A stretch of DNA of 64,000 bases from Pohlia nutans (taxonomy: Eukaryota; Streptophyta; Bryopsida; Bryales; Mniaceae). Below, one piece after another: positions 11,854 through 23,929 of the stretch. Below the pieces are notes generated by a model, which had not been told where the DNA came from, did no database searches, and was given only the letters and a program-made list of their open reading frames with translations. The DNA is taken from positions 27,433,811-27,497,810 of the forward strand of contig CM040085.1 in assembly GCA_022496805.1 (NCBI GenBank). The letters run 5' to 3'. The first letter of the stretch is position 1. Each line of letters starts with the position of its first letter. The position numbers and the translations under genes are program-made.

Positions 11854-12844
11854 CAGTGGGGTGACACCGAAATTGGCACCTTGTGCAATTCCAGGGATAG
11901 TGCCCACACTGCTGCCAACTTTGACACCCTCCCGAGGGCTGTAAAATTGTTATTTTTAACATGAAGTTTTAGAAACAAAATCACTATTATGTTGAAAACA
12001 TGTGTACCAAATTTCAAGGCCATAAGATTGATACAAAAAAAGATATTCAAGATTTACTAACAAGGGGTAGCTGTAAGAAATGTTTCACCACTGCCAACTT
12101 TGACACCCTCCCAAGGATTGAAGAATTTTTTTTTTCCCACGGGATTTTTGGAGTAGGAATATCTTTATGTTGTTTACACTTTTGAAAAGATTCAAGTCCA
12201 AAAGACCCACAAAAAAAATGATATTCCAAATCTACCAACAGGTGTAGTTGTGAGAAACAAAGAGGAAAATCGTCTCACAACTTTGACAGCCTCCCTAGAG
12301 TTGAGTATTTGTTATTTCAATGTGAAAGTTTTTGCACGTGTTATCAACTAAAAAGTGATTTTGTGCCAAAAATTCCATTTTAAAATAACAAACTTCCAAC
12401 CCTAGAGAGGTAGTCAAAGTTGTGAGACAATTTTCCACTTTGTTTCTCACAACTACACCTGTTGGTAGATTTGGAATATCATTTTTTTGTGGGTCTTTTG
12501 GACTTGAATCTTTTCAAAAGTGTAAACAACATAAAGAAATTCCTACTCCAAAAATCCCGTGGGAAAAAAAAAATTCTTCAATCCTTGGGAGGGTGTCAAA
12601 GTTGGCAGTGGTGAAACATTTCTTACAGCTACCCCTTGTTAGTAAATCTTGAATATCTTTTTTTGTATCAATCTTATGGCCTTGAAATTTGGTACACATG
12701 TTTTCAACATAATAATGATTTTGTTTCTAAAATTTTATGTTAAAATAACAATCTTCCAACCCTCGGGAGGGTGTCAAAGTTGGCAGCAGCGTGGGCACTA
12801 TCCCTGGAATTGCACAAAGTGCCAATTTCGGTGTCACCCCACTG
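11854..12844. mobile_element. 991-bp fold-back element, TA-flanked, with nested 180-bp repeats
   Basis: The left arm (from CAGTGGGGTGACACC at 11854) and right arm (ending GGTGTCACCCCACTG at 12844) are reverse complements about an axis near 12349.5. The stem is about 480 bp and the loop only about 25 bases. The same 61-residue frame occurs on opposite strands at 12000-12185 and 12514-12699, showing how little the arms differ. Each arm holds three diverged units of about 180 bases marked by CAACTTTGACACCCTCCC (starts near 11921, 12100, 12283). TA lies immediately outside each end (11852-11853, 12845-12846). TA target plus CAGT ends fit the Tc1/mariner/pogo group; that assignment is inference. 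It has no coding capacity. Confidence 0.85.
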
Positions 12845-12849
12845 TACAA

Positions 12850-13253
12850 GTTTCACAGTCTCAAAATATATTTCTACATGTACACAAGGGCTAAAAATAA
12901 GACATTTATCTCCATACCCTATGTATATCTACTTCCCACTCAATTGTAATATGTCTCCTATACGTACATTTTATACATGCTTCTTCTAAATAATACCCCT
13001 TTTGTGAATGCTTGTCTATACTTACAGTACTTGAATAGTGCATTCTCCATTAATTTCTTCTAAAAGTAAGATGATTTTTTTATATAAGTAAAAGATCAAG
13101 AATAAACATAAATTCTATATAAAACTTTAATGGTATTTTATTTATATATCATGTTATTGTGAAAAGACATTTTACTCATTAAATTTTTTTTTATAAAAGA
13201 TTAAAGATAAACTAAATCCCATGTGGAACCGTTTTGAACATACAATTTGCTAT
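12850..13253. other. AT-rich intergenic DNA
   Basis: No gene or repeat supported; separates the fold-back element from the CACTA element. Confidence 0.4.
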
Positions 13254-13704
13254 CACTACTAGAGAAATGGGGTTCCAGTGTAAGAGAAAATCAACAGAAA
13301 TTCTGTTGGTTCTATGCGGGTTAGGAATAGTTGATTCCGGATCACAATGAACAGAAAATGCAGTTTGATTTTTGGTAGTAGCACATAACGCAACATATAG
13401 TTATTATGTAATCGAAGCCACTATAAACACTTGTTTCATTAAAAGTGCACGTGCCATATAAATAGTGCACATGCTAAAATTTTGTACGTTTGAATTAAGT
13501 ATAGTCATATTTTACCTATGAAGTGCCAAAATTGAATGTACATAAATTTTACAAACATATGATCAATGTTTTTAATATATGCATGTCCATAATCAAACAA
13601 ACCATTCAATTTCACATTCATTTACATACACTCCAATTGGCAAGCATTCAATGAAACAAAAAACACACAACTTCATTGGAAAATTGGTAAAAGTTAAATT
13701 ACAA

Positions 13705-14060
13705 ATTCTAGAGGGGGGTGGAGATGTTCCCACCCCCCCTTCTAAAATAAAAGAAATTTAGTGCAAATTTTAGAAGGGGGTGGGCATGTTCCCACCCCTC
13801 CCCCAACAAAAGTATGAAAAAATTTAGGGAAAATTCTAGAGGGGGGTGGGGATGTTCCCACCCCCCCCCCCCCTTTCTAAAATAAGAGAAATTTAGTGCA
13901 AATTTCACCCAATACTCCACCCCCACACTCCCCGGCCCCTTTTAAATTAAGAGATTTTAGAAGGGGTGGGCATTTTCCCATCCTCCCCTCCCCAAACTTG
14001 TTAAATATTTAGTCTAGATTTTAGAGGAGGGTGGGTATGTTTCCACCATCTCTAAATTTT
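13705..14060. repeat. Left subterminal repeat block of the CACTA element
   Basis: Five to six units of about 70 bases, each with a palindromic core such as GGGGGTGGGGATGTTCCCAC followed by an AT-rich spacer. The long minus-strand frame here is only the repeat read through. Confidence 0.75.
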
Positions 14061-14099
14061 TTTAGAGAGATAGAGGAAGATAAATATATGAAAATATGG

Positions 14100-16660
14100 A
14101 GATTGAATGTACGACTGACCTTTGAATGTCTTTTGCGGTGTTTGTGTGAGTTGTTTCACACTTTAATGTAGTATCTCCAAGCTTGCTACATCGTTGTCAA
14201 AAACGCCACTCCACAATAGAAAAGAGGAAGGAGAGGATTGAGGGCTTACCTTTATTTGAGAATTTGTAGAGCAATTCTGTCGAGCTTGGATGGCTTCCTT
14301 TTCGTTGGTAGCCGCCACTCCATTAGGTTACTCTAAACCCTAATATTTGAAAATAAGCATTGAAAATAAACAACCAGCGAAACTTGAGCGAAGCGGTGGG
14401 CTGCGGAGGCGTGCTGCGAGGGCGTGGTCGCATCGTCGAGCCCGCATTAATTCCCGCCATGCCTGGCTCAGAAACACCATTATTCTCTCTTCTCGCTCAT
14501 TCTAGTACGAGTTCGCTCTTCTGGTTCTCTCTTCCAGCTTTGTGGTAGTTGTTTCGTCGAAGCGGAGGCGTGCTGCGGCGGATGCGTGCTGCTGCGGAGG
14601 TGTGCTGTGGCAAAGGCGTGCTGCTACCCGGGCTTCGGAGGGAGGCTGCGACGCGCAAGCTTTGAACTCATGGCGAGGTGGATGGGGAGCTCTCGCTGCT
14701 GGTGAAGGCCAGCGAGAGAGCTGGCGGAAGTTTTCTTCTTCTCTTTTCTGTCATGTTGCTGCATACAAGACCGTAGTCGATGCATCTGTACACTTCGGTC
14801 AATCAGGAATCACGGTGAGGGCCGCTGTTGGAGTATGAAGGTGTGAATCTTTGAAACCCTAACTTTGGATCTTGGGTTTGAGTCTGGTCACATTCTTCTT
14901 CATCTCCACCTTTGAGTAGGTATTACTGATTTGTGTAAGGGAATAAGCATGTTGTGTAGTGTTGGACTTTGCTTCAGTATACCATTGTCCTTTGTACAAT
15001 TACAGTTACAGTTTGTCTTGGCTTTGATGATACGTGTTTTTCCGTGGTGGAATCTCTACGTCGAGTGTAGATGTAGGATCTAAGTAACAGATGAGGTTGA
15101 TTGCTGACAACAATGGTATGGAATCAGCAGCAGGAGTAGCAACCGGGGATGGCGATGGGCTTGATTGTAGGATGGAGTGAAGAATTGCATTCAAGTATGT
15201 GGGGTTGGTTCTGAAACGGACTCATGTAAGAGATTAAGTTTTGGTCACTATGCATGAATTTCTTATGCAATAGAATGTGAGGTTGTAAGTGACAGATTTC
15301 TTTTGCTTTTGATGATCGATGGTCATTGATATTTAGCTTGCACCACTTGCTAAGAATTCCAACTACATGTGAGTAACATGGGTCATTATAGGAGACGGGA
15401 TGAGGAGATCAAGTTAGTTCTAAAGTTTAGTCTGAATTTTAGTGGGAAATTTATTGCAATTATGTAGTTGTCTCTAGAACTTGAGAGTTTGTTTTGTGAA
15501 GGTACACAAGAAAACCACCACGGTTTAGCAACCATCTAGAAAGCATCAAATTCATTTGCAAGGATTTTTGGACAGAGGTATTCAAAAAACAGGTTGACAA
15601 TCTCAAAATCAAACCGTAAGTATGTTCTGACTATGTTTCAAGTTAGGGTTTACTGGCTCATAAGGCATTCGATTGCTATTGTGTTGTAAGAAGACGGTTA
15701 TAGAGTTGGCACCGTGAGACGTTTAACATTGTACTTCAATTGTATGGGTTGTTACCCCTAAAGGACTAAGAAGCCCGAATTGGCCCTCATGATTTTTCAT
15801 AGTTTTCAGTGGGTCTAATGTGGACTTCCTTTTGTTCTAATTTCTCTCTTTTTGATCCAACACATGCATTGTTCTTCACTAATTCCCGTGATGTGGGATT
15901 TGGTCCCATCTGAATTCTATTTTCCCACAATGTGATCGATTGGATTTAATGAATCATTTAGGGGTTACTGAGGAATGAACTTGTTACTATGTAGGGTTTG
16001 GTTGTATTGCTAGACAACTGTTTCAGATTTCTCACTTGTATCTCAAACCCTCTGCCTCCTACTGGAACCCCAAATAAGGCAGCGGTTCTGCAAATGCGGT
16101 GCGTGCATCACAAGTTGCATCCCGTACATAGTTCAAGGACATATTTTAACTTTTTAGCAAAAAATTGAAGTTAGGAACATCCATAAAAGTTATATTTCTT
16201 TATGTGTTGAGGTCCTTTCATTGCACCACTCCAGGCTTATGCATTGGTAGAGCCTTTCATCTTGGGCAGCATATCATATCGACAAGGTTTATTGGTTGAC
16301 AACGACTCTTTTCCAGGGTACTTGGTGTTCTTGAGCTTATTAAATTAGAAGGCCATTTCACCTGTTAGCACATCAAATCATCCAAGTTTATTCATTTTGA
16401 AGACTGACAAATTGTACTTCATATTTTCTTGGATTATTCAATTTTATCTTCCGCTCGTCACGTTGGACATTAAAGACACATTACTGTTTCCAAGATAGTA
16501 AGATAAACCAAGGTTTGACATTTATATTACTAACTTTCTATCAAATCACAAAAATGACAAAAGACCCTATTGAGTCTTTGTAATGTGCAATTGATCATGT
16601 AGAACAAATTCATTAATAGATACATGTGAAAATTATCCAGCCTCCCTCAATATATTTACC
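14100..16660. other. Body of the CACTA element, possible captured host DNA
   Basis: Within the element, 14380-14830 is GC-rich, with CGGAGGCGTGCTGCGG-type repeats and open plus-strand frames (14360-14548, 14542-14838). 14870-16600 has the texture of 5' UTR, introns and short exons. No protein family is recognisable. Capture of a host gene fragment is a plausible inference from the composition change. Confidence 0.4.
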
Positions 16661-16674
16661 CACATTATGAGAAC

Positions 16675-17425
16675 GTGGGCAAAAGTCCACCCCTCTTCAC
16701 CAAATTGTGACAAGCACTTTCAACAATTTGCTTCCAACAATTATTTTATGTGCCCACACTCTTCACCAATTATTTTTCCTCTTAGCCTTCCATCTTCGTT
16801 TTTATTTTATTTTCTCAAAGAGTAAGAGGGGGTGGGAATGTGTCCAGCCCCTACTTCAATACTTTCATTTTAATTTATTTTTCTCAAACAATAAGCGGGG
16901 GTGGGAATGTGCCCACCTCCTCCATCAATTTCTGTTCTTATTTGAGTTAGAGGGGGTGGAAATGTTCCCACCCCCTAGTACAACTATTTTGTTTTAATTG
17001 TTTTTCTCAAAGAGTAAGCGGGGGTGGGAATGTGCCCACCCCCTAGTACCATATTTTCGTTTTAATTCTTTTTTTGAAAGAGTAAGAGGGGGTGGGAATG
17101 TGCCCACCCCCTCCATCAATTTATGTTTTCTTTTCAAGGAGTTAGAGGGGGTGGAAATGTGCCCATCCCCTCCATCAATTTCTAATTTCTTTTCAAGGAG
17201 TTATAGGGGTTGGGAATGTGCCCACCGCCTCCATCAATTTGTGTTTTTTTTGTTTCCAAGGAGTTAGAAGGGATGGGAATGTGCCCACCCCCTAGTACAA
17301 ATTTTCATTCTTATTTTGTTTTTCTCTAGGAATAAAAGCGGATGGACATGTGCCCACCCCTTCTATCAATTTATTTCACCTCTAAGTTTTAGAAGGGGTG
17401 GGCACATGTCCACCCCCTTCATTAA
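16675..17425. repeat. Right subterminal repeat block of the CACTA element
   Basis: About ten units at 55-70-base spacing (cores near 16831, 16901, 16951, 17021, 17091, 17151, 17211, 17271, 17341, 17391). Each has GGGGGTGGGAATGTGCCCAC or a variant plus a T-rich spacer. Frames at 16707-17267 encode only the repeating RGWECAHP-like translation and are not genes. Confidence 0.8.
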
Positions 17426-18544
17426 ATTTGCCAACTACTTCAATATGTATGCATGTTTGCATTGGATTCCCTTATATTTGATGCATAATTTAAAAATAAA
17501 TTAGCATATGCAAATATACAATATAGGCTCTTTTTTTGACTTCATATGGAGCCAATGGTACAATTAACTCAAAAATAAAAGTGCACATGGCTAAGTGCAC
17601 TTTTAATGAAACAAGTGTTTATGTTGAAATGACCATGCACGCTAAACAACGAGAAAACTTGTTGGTTCCAAGAGAAAACTTGTTGGTTCTGTGCAATGAA
17701 TTCGGCTTTGCTACGTTAAACCCATTCTGTGTTGGTTCCGACAGATGTGTCTTGGTTTTGTCTTGGTTTTGACGCACTCTCTAGTAGTGTATTTATGCAC
17801 TTGGCCAAGTGCGCTCATTTCATGAATAAACTTGGCTTAAAAAAAATGACTAAAAATTTCTTTAAAAAACAACAAATTTTGTCTTTCTACAATCACTTGC
17901 ATTGTAAACAAACAATTCATTTATTTAATTTTTATCCTTATCGTTATCTTTTCCTTTATCTTATTTTCTTTCTTGCCTTCCTTCCTTCTTGTTTATTTTC
18001 TTGTTGTTATTTTTTTCTTCATTCTTTTCTCTCCATTTTTGGCTCTTCTTGTGTTGCTAAGGATTCCACACTTGCACCAACGTTTTTTTTCCCCTTCTTT
18101 GTTAGGGTTTAGCTTGCCATTTGTGATGCAAAACCCTACAACAATTTTTTCTTAAAAGAGAAAAAGTAAAAAAAGTAAAAAACAGAGAATATCAGGGTGA
18201 GTATAGTCGTTAAGTGAACCCTAAATGGCTACGGAAAACAAAATAATAATAAAATAATCATTAAAAAATAAAATAATAAAAAATAAAAATCCAGTTGTCG
18301 GATGTGCGACCGCGCATCCTATCCTTTCCCTCTTCTTCCCCTCTCTCCTCTCCCTCTCTTTCCTCTCTCCTTATATAAGAAAAAAGAAACAAATGAAGAA
18401 TAAAAAACAAAGAAGAAGAAAAAAGAACATTCAAAGTGGATACAACTGAACTTTAAACAACGACACAAAAAAAAACACAAAATAATAATTAATTTTAATT
18501 TTTTGCCTCTCCTTCTCCCTCCCGTCTTCCTCTCCTTCCCGTCT

Positions 18545-18705
18545 CTCCTATATAAGTGAGAAGACTCTCCCTTCCCTCTTCTTGTCCCTCTCCTTCCCTT
18601 CTCTCCTATATAAGTGAGGAGACTCTCTCTCCCCTCTCCCTTCTTTCCCATATAAGTGAGGAGACTCTCCTTGCCCACTCCCTTATATATGTGAGGAGAC
18701 TCTTC
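18545..18705. repeat. TATAAGTGAGGAGACTC minisatellite
   Basis: TATATAAGTGAGGAGACTCT recurs four times about 50-60 bases apart, separated by CCCTCTCC-type pyrimidine runs. Confidence 0.65.
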
Positions 18706-18805
18706 CTCACCTATATATACGATGAGGGGGATGGGAGGAGGAGAGGAAATGGAGAGGGAGAGGGAAGGAATAGGGTGCACGGCCGCGCATCCTATGGCCA
18801 TTTTT

Positions 18806-18807
18806 AA

Positions 18808-18847
<40 letters not shown>
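18806..18847. repeat. (ATT)n microsatellite
   Basis: About 13 uninterrupted ATT units. They produce an artificial Asn run in the minus-strand frame across it. Confidence 0.9.
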
Positions 18848-18848
<1 letters not shown>

Positions 18849-19532
18849 AAAGTTTATTCCGCCGTTGTTTAGGATCCAATTGACGGTTGTACCCACTTTA
18901 AATGTTTATTTTTTTCTATTTGATTGTTGTTTCTTCTTGTTTTGTTTTTATTTCTTATACGAGGAAAGGGGAATGAAAGGGAGAGGTTAGGGATAGGGTG
19001 CGCGGCTACGCACTCTACAGATGCAAGGATTTTATTTTTTATTTTTATTTTCTTCGCCGTCGTATAGGGTTCAGCCAACGACTATACCCATCCTGAATTT
19101 TAATTTTAAACTTATTATTATTTGTAGGGTTTAGTGCCACAAATGGCAAGCTAAATCCAAACAAAAAAAGAAAAATATAAATAAATAAATAAAACACGTG
19201 GTGCACATGTGGGATCTGCGGCTGCACAAAAAGAGCGAAAACGGATATTTTTTCAAAAAAAATCATTAATTTTTTTTTTTTTTTTTTTTTTAAATAGAAG
19301 AAAAGAAAAAAAGACAAGGCAGAAGTCAAGAAGGAAGACAAAAAGAATGACAAGAAGGAAGCCAAAAGGAAGACAAGAAAGGAAAAAAATTTTAAAAATA
19401 AAGAAAAAGATAAAAGTAAAGATAAAGATAAGGAGAAAAAATAAATAAATGAATTGTTTGTTTACAATATAAAGGATTTTAGAAAGACAATAAATAAATA
19501 AATTTTCTAATGCACATAGGGGCCAAGTGCAT

Positions 19533-19994
19533 GATTATATAACTAAGTGCGTAAGGAGAAAATTGCGTGCTCATGTTGTTGATGACACGGATACATTCAT
19601 ACTCCAAAAAAAGACCTCCTCTAATGTAAATCACGACTTAACTTGATTTAAAGTAAAGTCTTTTAAAAAAATCCAATTATTTGTATCCAATTTTAAATAT
19701 ATGTTCCAATTTGAAAATATTTATTGAATTAAAACAAAAATGAATGCAAATTACTTTCTATTTTATATATGGAAATTCTATAATTTATAATATCAACAAA
19801 CATTTAATCCATTCACAAGTTTAAAAATATATATATCAAGACCATTGTTTGGCATGATGATGATGTCTAGCATCTCAAATGCTCAAGCTAAAGACTTCTC
19901 CATGTCGTTGTCCCCAACCGACATTTGTTGTGAGGGACTTTGTAGCTTTTGTGTAGTGTTGGATAAAAAACAACAACTCAACAAGGTGATGAAC
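19533..19994. other. AT-rich intergenic DNA
   Basis: Nothing supported between the inverted-repeat element and the next CACTA-type element. Confidence 0.4.
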
Positions 19995-19997
19995 TAT

Positions 19998-21002
19998 CAC
20001 TAGTAGAAATCTTGTCAAATGTGACTTGTCTTGAACCCCTAACCGTCCCGACGTCCATATTCTGGACGTTTTTGGGGGACATTCATCTTTGAACAACTGT
20101 AACTTTTGCAAAATGTGTCCAAAAAGAATTCAATTTTGCAAAAACTCCCCGCATAATGTATGGAATGTGGTAAAAATTTCAGAGCAATCCAAGATGAATT
20201 GAATTTTTGGTGATCATTTGAAAGTAGGTATCTTTTTTTTGGACAATGTTGTGAGTTTTGATGGCAGCAACTTTGGGGGCTTGTATCTCCTTCATCCCAA
20301 GTCCCTTTTCAAAAAACTTGTTGGGTTGAATTTCCCTTGAAGTCTAGTTATCATGGTAAAATTTTCAGGTCAATCCATGTTGTTACGAATGTTTGGGAGT
20401 CATTTTAGTGCACGGGTCTAGTTTGGACACTTTTTTATTTCTGGTTCAAATGGGTCACTTTTCGGGCTACTTTTTGACATTGTAAGGCCATTTTAGGGCA
20501 CATTAAATTTTTTCATGAGGCTTTTTTGGTACCAATGTGTTTATATGATGATTTTGAACTACTTTATAGTTGAAAGTTTTTTCATTCGAGTAATTTTGAA
20601 AACGAATTTCACCTCTAACTGTGTTGCTAGGAAAATTTCAGCATCCTTTTTTAGCACTAAAACACTATGATCTTGCAAACTATATGGCCAAAATTGATCC
20701 ACATGGTCTACAACATTTATGTTACAAGATCTATAACATGTATGTTACAAGATCTATAACATGTATGTTACAAGAATGTACGGTTGAGATTTCTACACCT
20801 CACTTACATTTAGACCTATAACACATCAAAAGTGATGATGATTTTAAGCCCAAAAAAGCTAGGGACTCTTAGAGGTTAACGACTAAATGTCCATTGTGAT
20901 TTGTTTACAGTGACTCAAAATCACAATCTCAGTTGCTATGAACAAGTCACAACAAAATTAGTCATCAAAAACAAGTCAGATTTGACAAGAGTTCTACCAA
21001 TG
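19998..21002. mobile_element. 1.0-kb non-autonomous CACTA-type element
   Basis: Left end CACTAGTAGAAATCTTGTC (19998) and inverted right end (reverse complement CATTGGTAGAACTCTTGTC, ending 21002) continue into a further match (AAATGTGACTTGT / AAATCTGACTTGT). A TAT target duplication is present on both sides (19995-19997, 21003-21005). No coding sequence. About 20715-20775 it holds a short tandem repeat of TATGTTACAAGATCTATAAC (period about 26, two and a half copies). Confidence 0.75.
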
Positions 21003-21595
21003 TATAAATTTCTGAAACCTAAAGTTGTTTGAAACATTTTCAAATTTTTCTTGAAAAAGAGGAGGATTGAAGTTTGAAGAAGGACTTGCGGGTTAGAGGT
21101 GAGCGAATGAAAGATTGAAGAACAAGTTAGGTAGGGAAAGGTTTTGAGGGATGAAGTAGATTTTAGAGAGAATCAATTCCAAATTAAAAAAAAAAAAAAC
21201 ACCATTTCCAATTGTTAATGTTACTACATTGCTATCGTTGTTTCTAAGTGTAAGCGTCATTTGATTCAGTAATCAAATGATGGTGAGTGAATCCAGAAAC
21301 TATGGGGTGTTTTGCACTAGGGTGTCATAGTTCTCAACAAAAAAAGTTTTTAATGTTGTAATGCATTTGCATTAATGACGTAATAAAATATATAAGGAAA
21401 ATTCCAAACACATTTTAATAATGTAAAATGGAATATTTTTAGTGTATTTTAATGATTTTGGAATCTTTTGGAATATTCCTATTCATGTCATTTAATCTGC
21501 TTGCAAACCACGTCGAATGAATATTCTAGCCACACTATAGGCTTTGTTTTAATTAGCCAACCAAGCTTGCAAGAATTTTTTGGGAACTTGCCATT
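21003..21595. other. Intergenic DNA
   Basis: No gene or element end recognised; contains a short A-run near 21187. Confidence 0.4.
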
Positions 21596-21599
21596 TTAA

Positions 21600-22145
21600 C
21601 CCCTACATGCCCACAACCCTATGTAAATGCAACTAAGAGGGATATTTTGAACTCAATGTATGAATAAGTTTTGTACATTATGAATTTTAGATTCTATCCA
21701 TGCGGTTAGATCAATGATTGCTATCACCAATTATTTCTATAAATTTTGAAACTTAAAATTCAAAATTATTCTGTAATTCAATTATGAATAAGATATTGAC
21801 AATTTGTAAATGAAATTTGTTATGATGGGTTGAAATGTAGTACTCTAAGTGTTGTGATTTTTGGAGATTCTTTGGTTTCTTAATTCTATGAGTAGATTTT
21901 TTCAAAAGCACTTTTGAACTATTTTGGAGTAAGATTTTATAAAGTTTTGGTGAATCAATGCAACATGAAATGAGGCATACAAATTTCACAAATCATCCCC
22001 TTTCTAATTGGATCACACATGCATGAAGCTAACATCTCATAAAATCTACAGGTTAAAGTCCACACTACAAAAAGTGCATGATGAATGAGAAAAATTGAAT
22101 GAAAATTGTACATCGTCCAAAAAATGAACGTTTGGGAGTTAGGGG
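21600..22145. mobile_element. 546-bp TTAA-flanked element
   Basis: Starts TTAA|CCCCTACATG (TTAA 21596-21599) and ends TTAGGGG|TTAA (22146-22149). It is homologous over its length to 44934-45511 (shared order: GAATTTTAGAT, CTATCACCAAT, TTGAAA.TTAAAATT, TTGTTA/GTTGG) and over the right half to 10735-11073. TTAA duplication and ends beginning CCC are the piggyBac signature; the element is short and non-coding. Confidence 0.6.
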
Positions 22146-22149
22146 TTAA

Positions 22150-22785
22150 GGGGCATTTAATGTAAAAGAACAAAAACTGGTGCCATAATCCTCTAATATC
22201 CACCTTGCTCACATAATCTTTTGGAGTCTTTTTTGAATACGATACTTTTATGTTATAGGAATTGAGGAAAATTATTGCCATCTCTATATCTTTAATGAAA
22301 CGTATCAATTAAAGCAATAGCGTTTATGTTTTACAACGTCACCAAATGCAATATAATACATTTTGGTCTACATACTATTTTCAAATACATACTGTTTTTA
22401 AATTTATTAACATACATACAGTCCTAGAATACCTTTTCACTGTAGTTATTTTTTTGCCAAAAAACTAATTTCAATGACCAATAGAAAATGTTTACCGCCA
22501 CATTTTGCTTGTTATGCGATGTCACAGTACACATTTTGGACGCCCTACCATGAAAACACCCATAGGTTTAAAAAAAATCTTTCATTTAGTGTCCGATGCA
22601 TTAAAGAAGGTATTTGTATTTTAATATCTTTCTCAAACTTGGTTGTCTTTTTTTTCTTATGCATACCATGTTGCAATTGTCTTTTTGTTGATTGATGAAA
22701 GGTTTTAACAACTTTTCATTGAGAAATTCATTAATATTGTTTCAATAGTAAAAATATTTTAAAGAAGCAATAATCCAAGAAAGTA
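22150..22785. other. AT-rich intergenic DNA
   Basis: No feature supported. Confidence 0.4.
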
Positions 22786-22789
22786 ATGA

Positions 22790-23145
22790 AGTACCGCAAT
22801 TGGGTGAAAGCACGGTAAATTGAACCATTAAAGTCATCCTTAGTGCTGAAATTACAATTTTCTTAGTCAAAGGCCATAAATTATGATTAAAATTTAATAT
22901 ATTTAAGTTCTAATTTGGTAGAGCCCTCCACAGTTCTATTAGGTACTTCAATCCAAATTTTCAAATTATAATATAAAAAAGGGTTACTAAACGTAAAGCT
23001 TGAAAATAGATGTCTAAAACAAATTTTGGGAGTTGAATTTCATGAATTGAATCATGTTCAATATGAATGTAAATTATATATTCTATAAGTTCATTGTGCA
23101 TTCAAGGGCTCCAAAGAAAAAAATTATTGAAAAAATAAATATTTA
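22790..23145 (-). repeat. Inverted copy of the 11080-11430 repeat
   Basis: Begins ATTGGGTGAAAGCACGGTAA and runs to GTGCATTCAAGGGCTCC, the reverse complement of 11080-11430 with many differences. Confidence 0.6.
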
Positions 23146-23768
23146 ATGCAATTTCAACATGTTTTGTATCTACTTTTCAATTTGGTCAGAACTACTTTTC
23201 CAATTTTAACCGCTTTAACCATACTATAACACATATAAATACTTATTGAACATTTTATTTTCAAGAAAATTGGTTAGACTTTGTTAAACCTTGTATCTTT
23301 TATTTTATCCACAAAAAAAATTCACAAAAAAATAAAATAAAATGGATTTTTGGACCCTGCATTGTTGCTTCTTCACAAGGATCACAAGTGGTTCAGTTTA
23401 CCATGCTTTCATCCAATTCATGATGAGAAGTAAAGTTCTTTGAAAACATTTCAACACTTTTGTAGAATAACTAAAAAAAAATGAATGGAATATTGAGGAA
23501 CAAATTAATCTTTTCATGTCCAAGTAGGATTAACTCTCACCTCCATTACGTTGCAACTTCGGATACTGAATTTCAATGTGGTCAACTTTGGTATACATAT
23601 GAAGCTCACTCAATCAAAAATAATAATTCAAAACTCCACGTACAAACTATTTATGTATTATTGGTAAACTTCTTATGACCCAAGTTGACTATTCATGTGC
23701 ATTCTTCTACATTGTAAATGCCAAATCTCAATATTAAGCCCCAAAACACAAAGAGAATACTCACCTAC
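23146..23768. other. AT-rich intergenic DNA
   Basis: No feature supported. Confidence 0.4.
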
Positions 23769-23929
23769 TACTAGTAGAAATCTTATCCAATAGGACATGT
23801 ATTTAATGACTAAATGTCCATTGTGACATGTCTTTAGTGACTCAAATCTATTTTGAGTCATTAAAGACATGTTACAATGAACATTTAGTCATTAAGGACA
23901 TGTCATGTTGAACAAGATTTTTACTAGTG
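23769..23929. mobile_element. 161-bp palindromic CACTA-type MITE
   Basis: Ends TACTAGTAGAAATCTTATCC and reverse complement of CACTAGTAAAAATCTTGTTC. Almost the whole element is one palindrome (GACTAAATGTCCATTGTGAC pairs with its complement). Related copy at 25012. Confidence 0.75.

Larger units (their letters stand above)
13254..17789. mobile_element. Non-autonomous CACTA (En/Spm-type) element, 4.5 kb
   Basis: Ends are CACTACTAGAGA at 13254 and its reverse complement at 17778-17789, flanked on both sides by TAT (13251-13253 and 17790-17792), a 3-bp target duplication as expected for CACTA. Inside the ends, AAACACTTGTTTCATTAAAA with GTGCAC (about 13426) pairs with its inverted copy at about 17590-17620. 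Two blocks of GGGGTGGG...CCCACCCC repeats lie 450-800 bases from the left end and 360-1120 from the right, where CACTA elements carry subterminal transposase-binding repeats. No transposase is present; the middle carries GC-rich and gene-like but unrecognised sequence. Confidence 0.8.
17795..19532. mobile_element. 1.7-kb inverted-repeat element with pyrimidine- and AT-rich core
   Basis: The left arm (ATGCACTTGGCC at 17795, GTCTTTCTACAATC..., TTTAGCTTGCCATTTGTG near 18109) is matched in reverse complement on the right (about 19120-19532: CACAAATGGCAAGCTAAA, GTTTACAATATAAAGGATTT, GGCCAAGTGCAT). Arms are about 350-400 bases and diverged. The core holds the repeats listed next and three copies of a GCGCATCC/GCGCGGCTACGC motif. 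It starts only 6 bases beyond the CACTA element. The superfamily is unclear and no target duplication is certain. Confidence 0.55.

Noticed and set aside
12000..12699. Identical 61-residue proteins on opposite strands
   Set aside because: They reflect the two arms of the fold-back element; there is no evidence of translation.
16707..17267. Two consecutive plus-strand frames with repeated RGWECAHP motifs
   Set aside because: They are the subterminal hairpin repeats of the CACTA element read in one frame, not a repeat protein.
18319..18879. 186-residue minus-strand reading frame with an Asn run
   Set aside because: It translates an (ATT)n microsatellite and pyrimidine-rich repeats; no domain, and it lies inside an inverted-repeat element.
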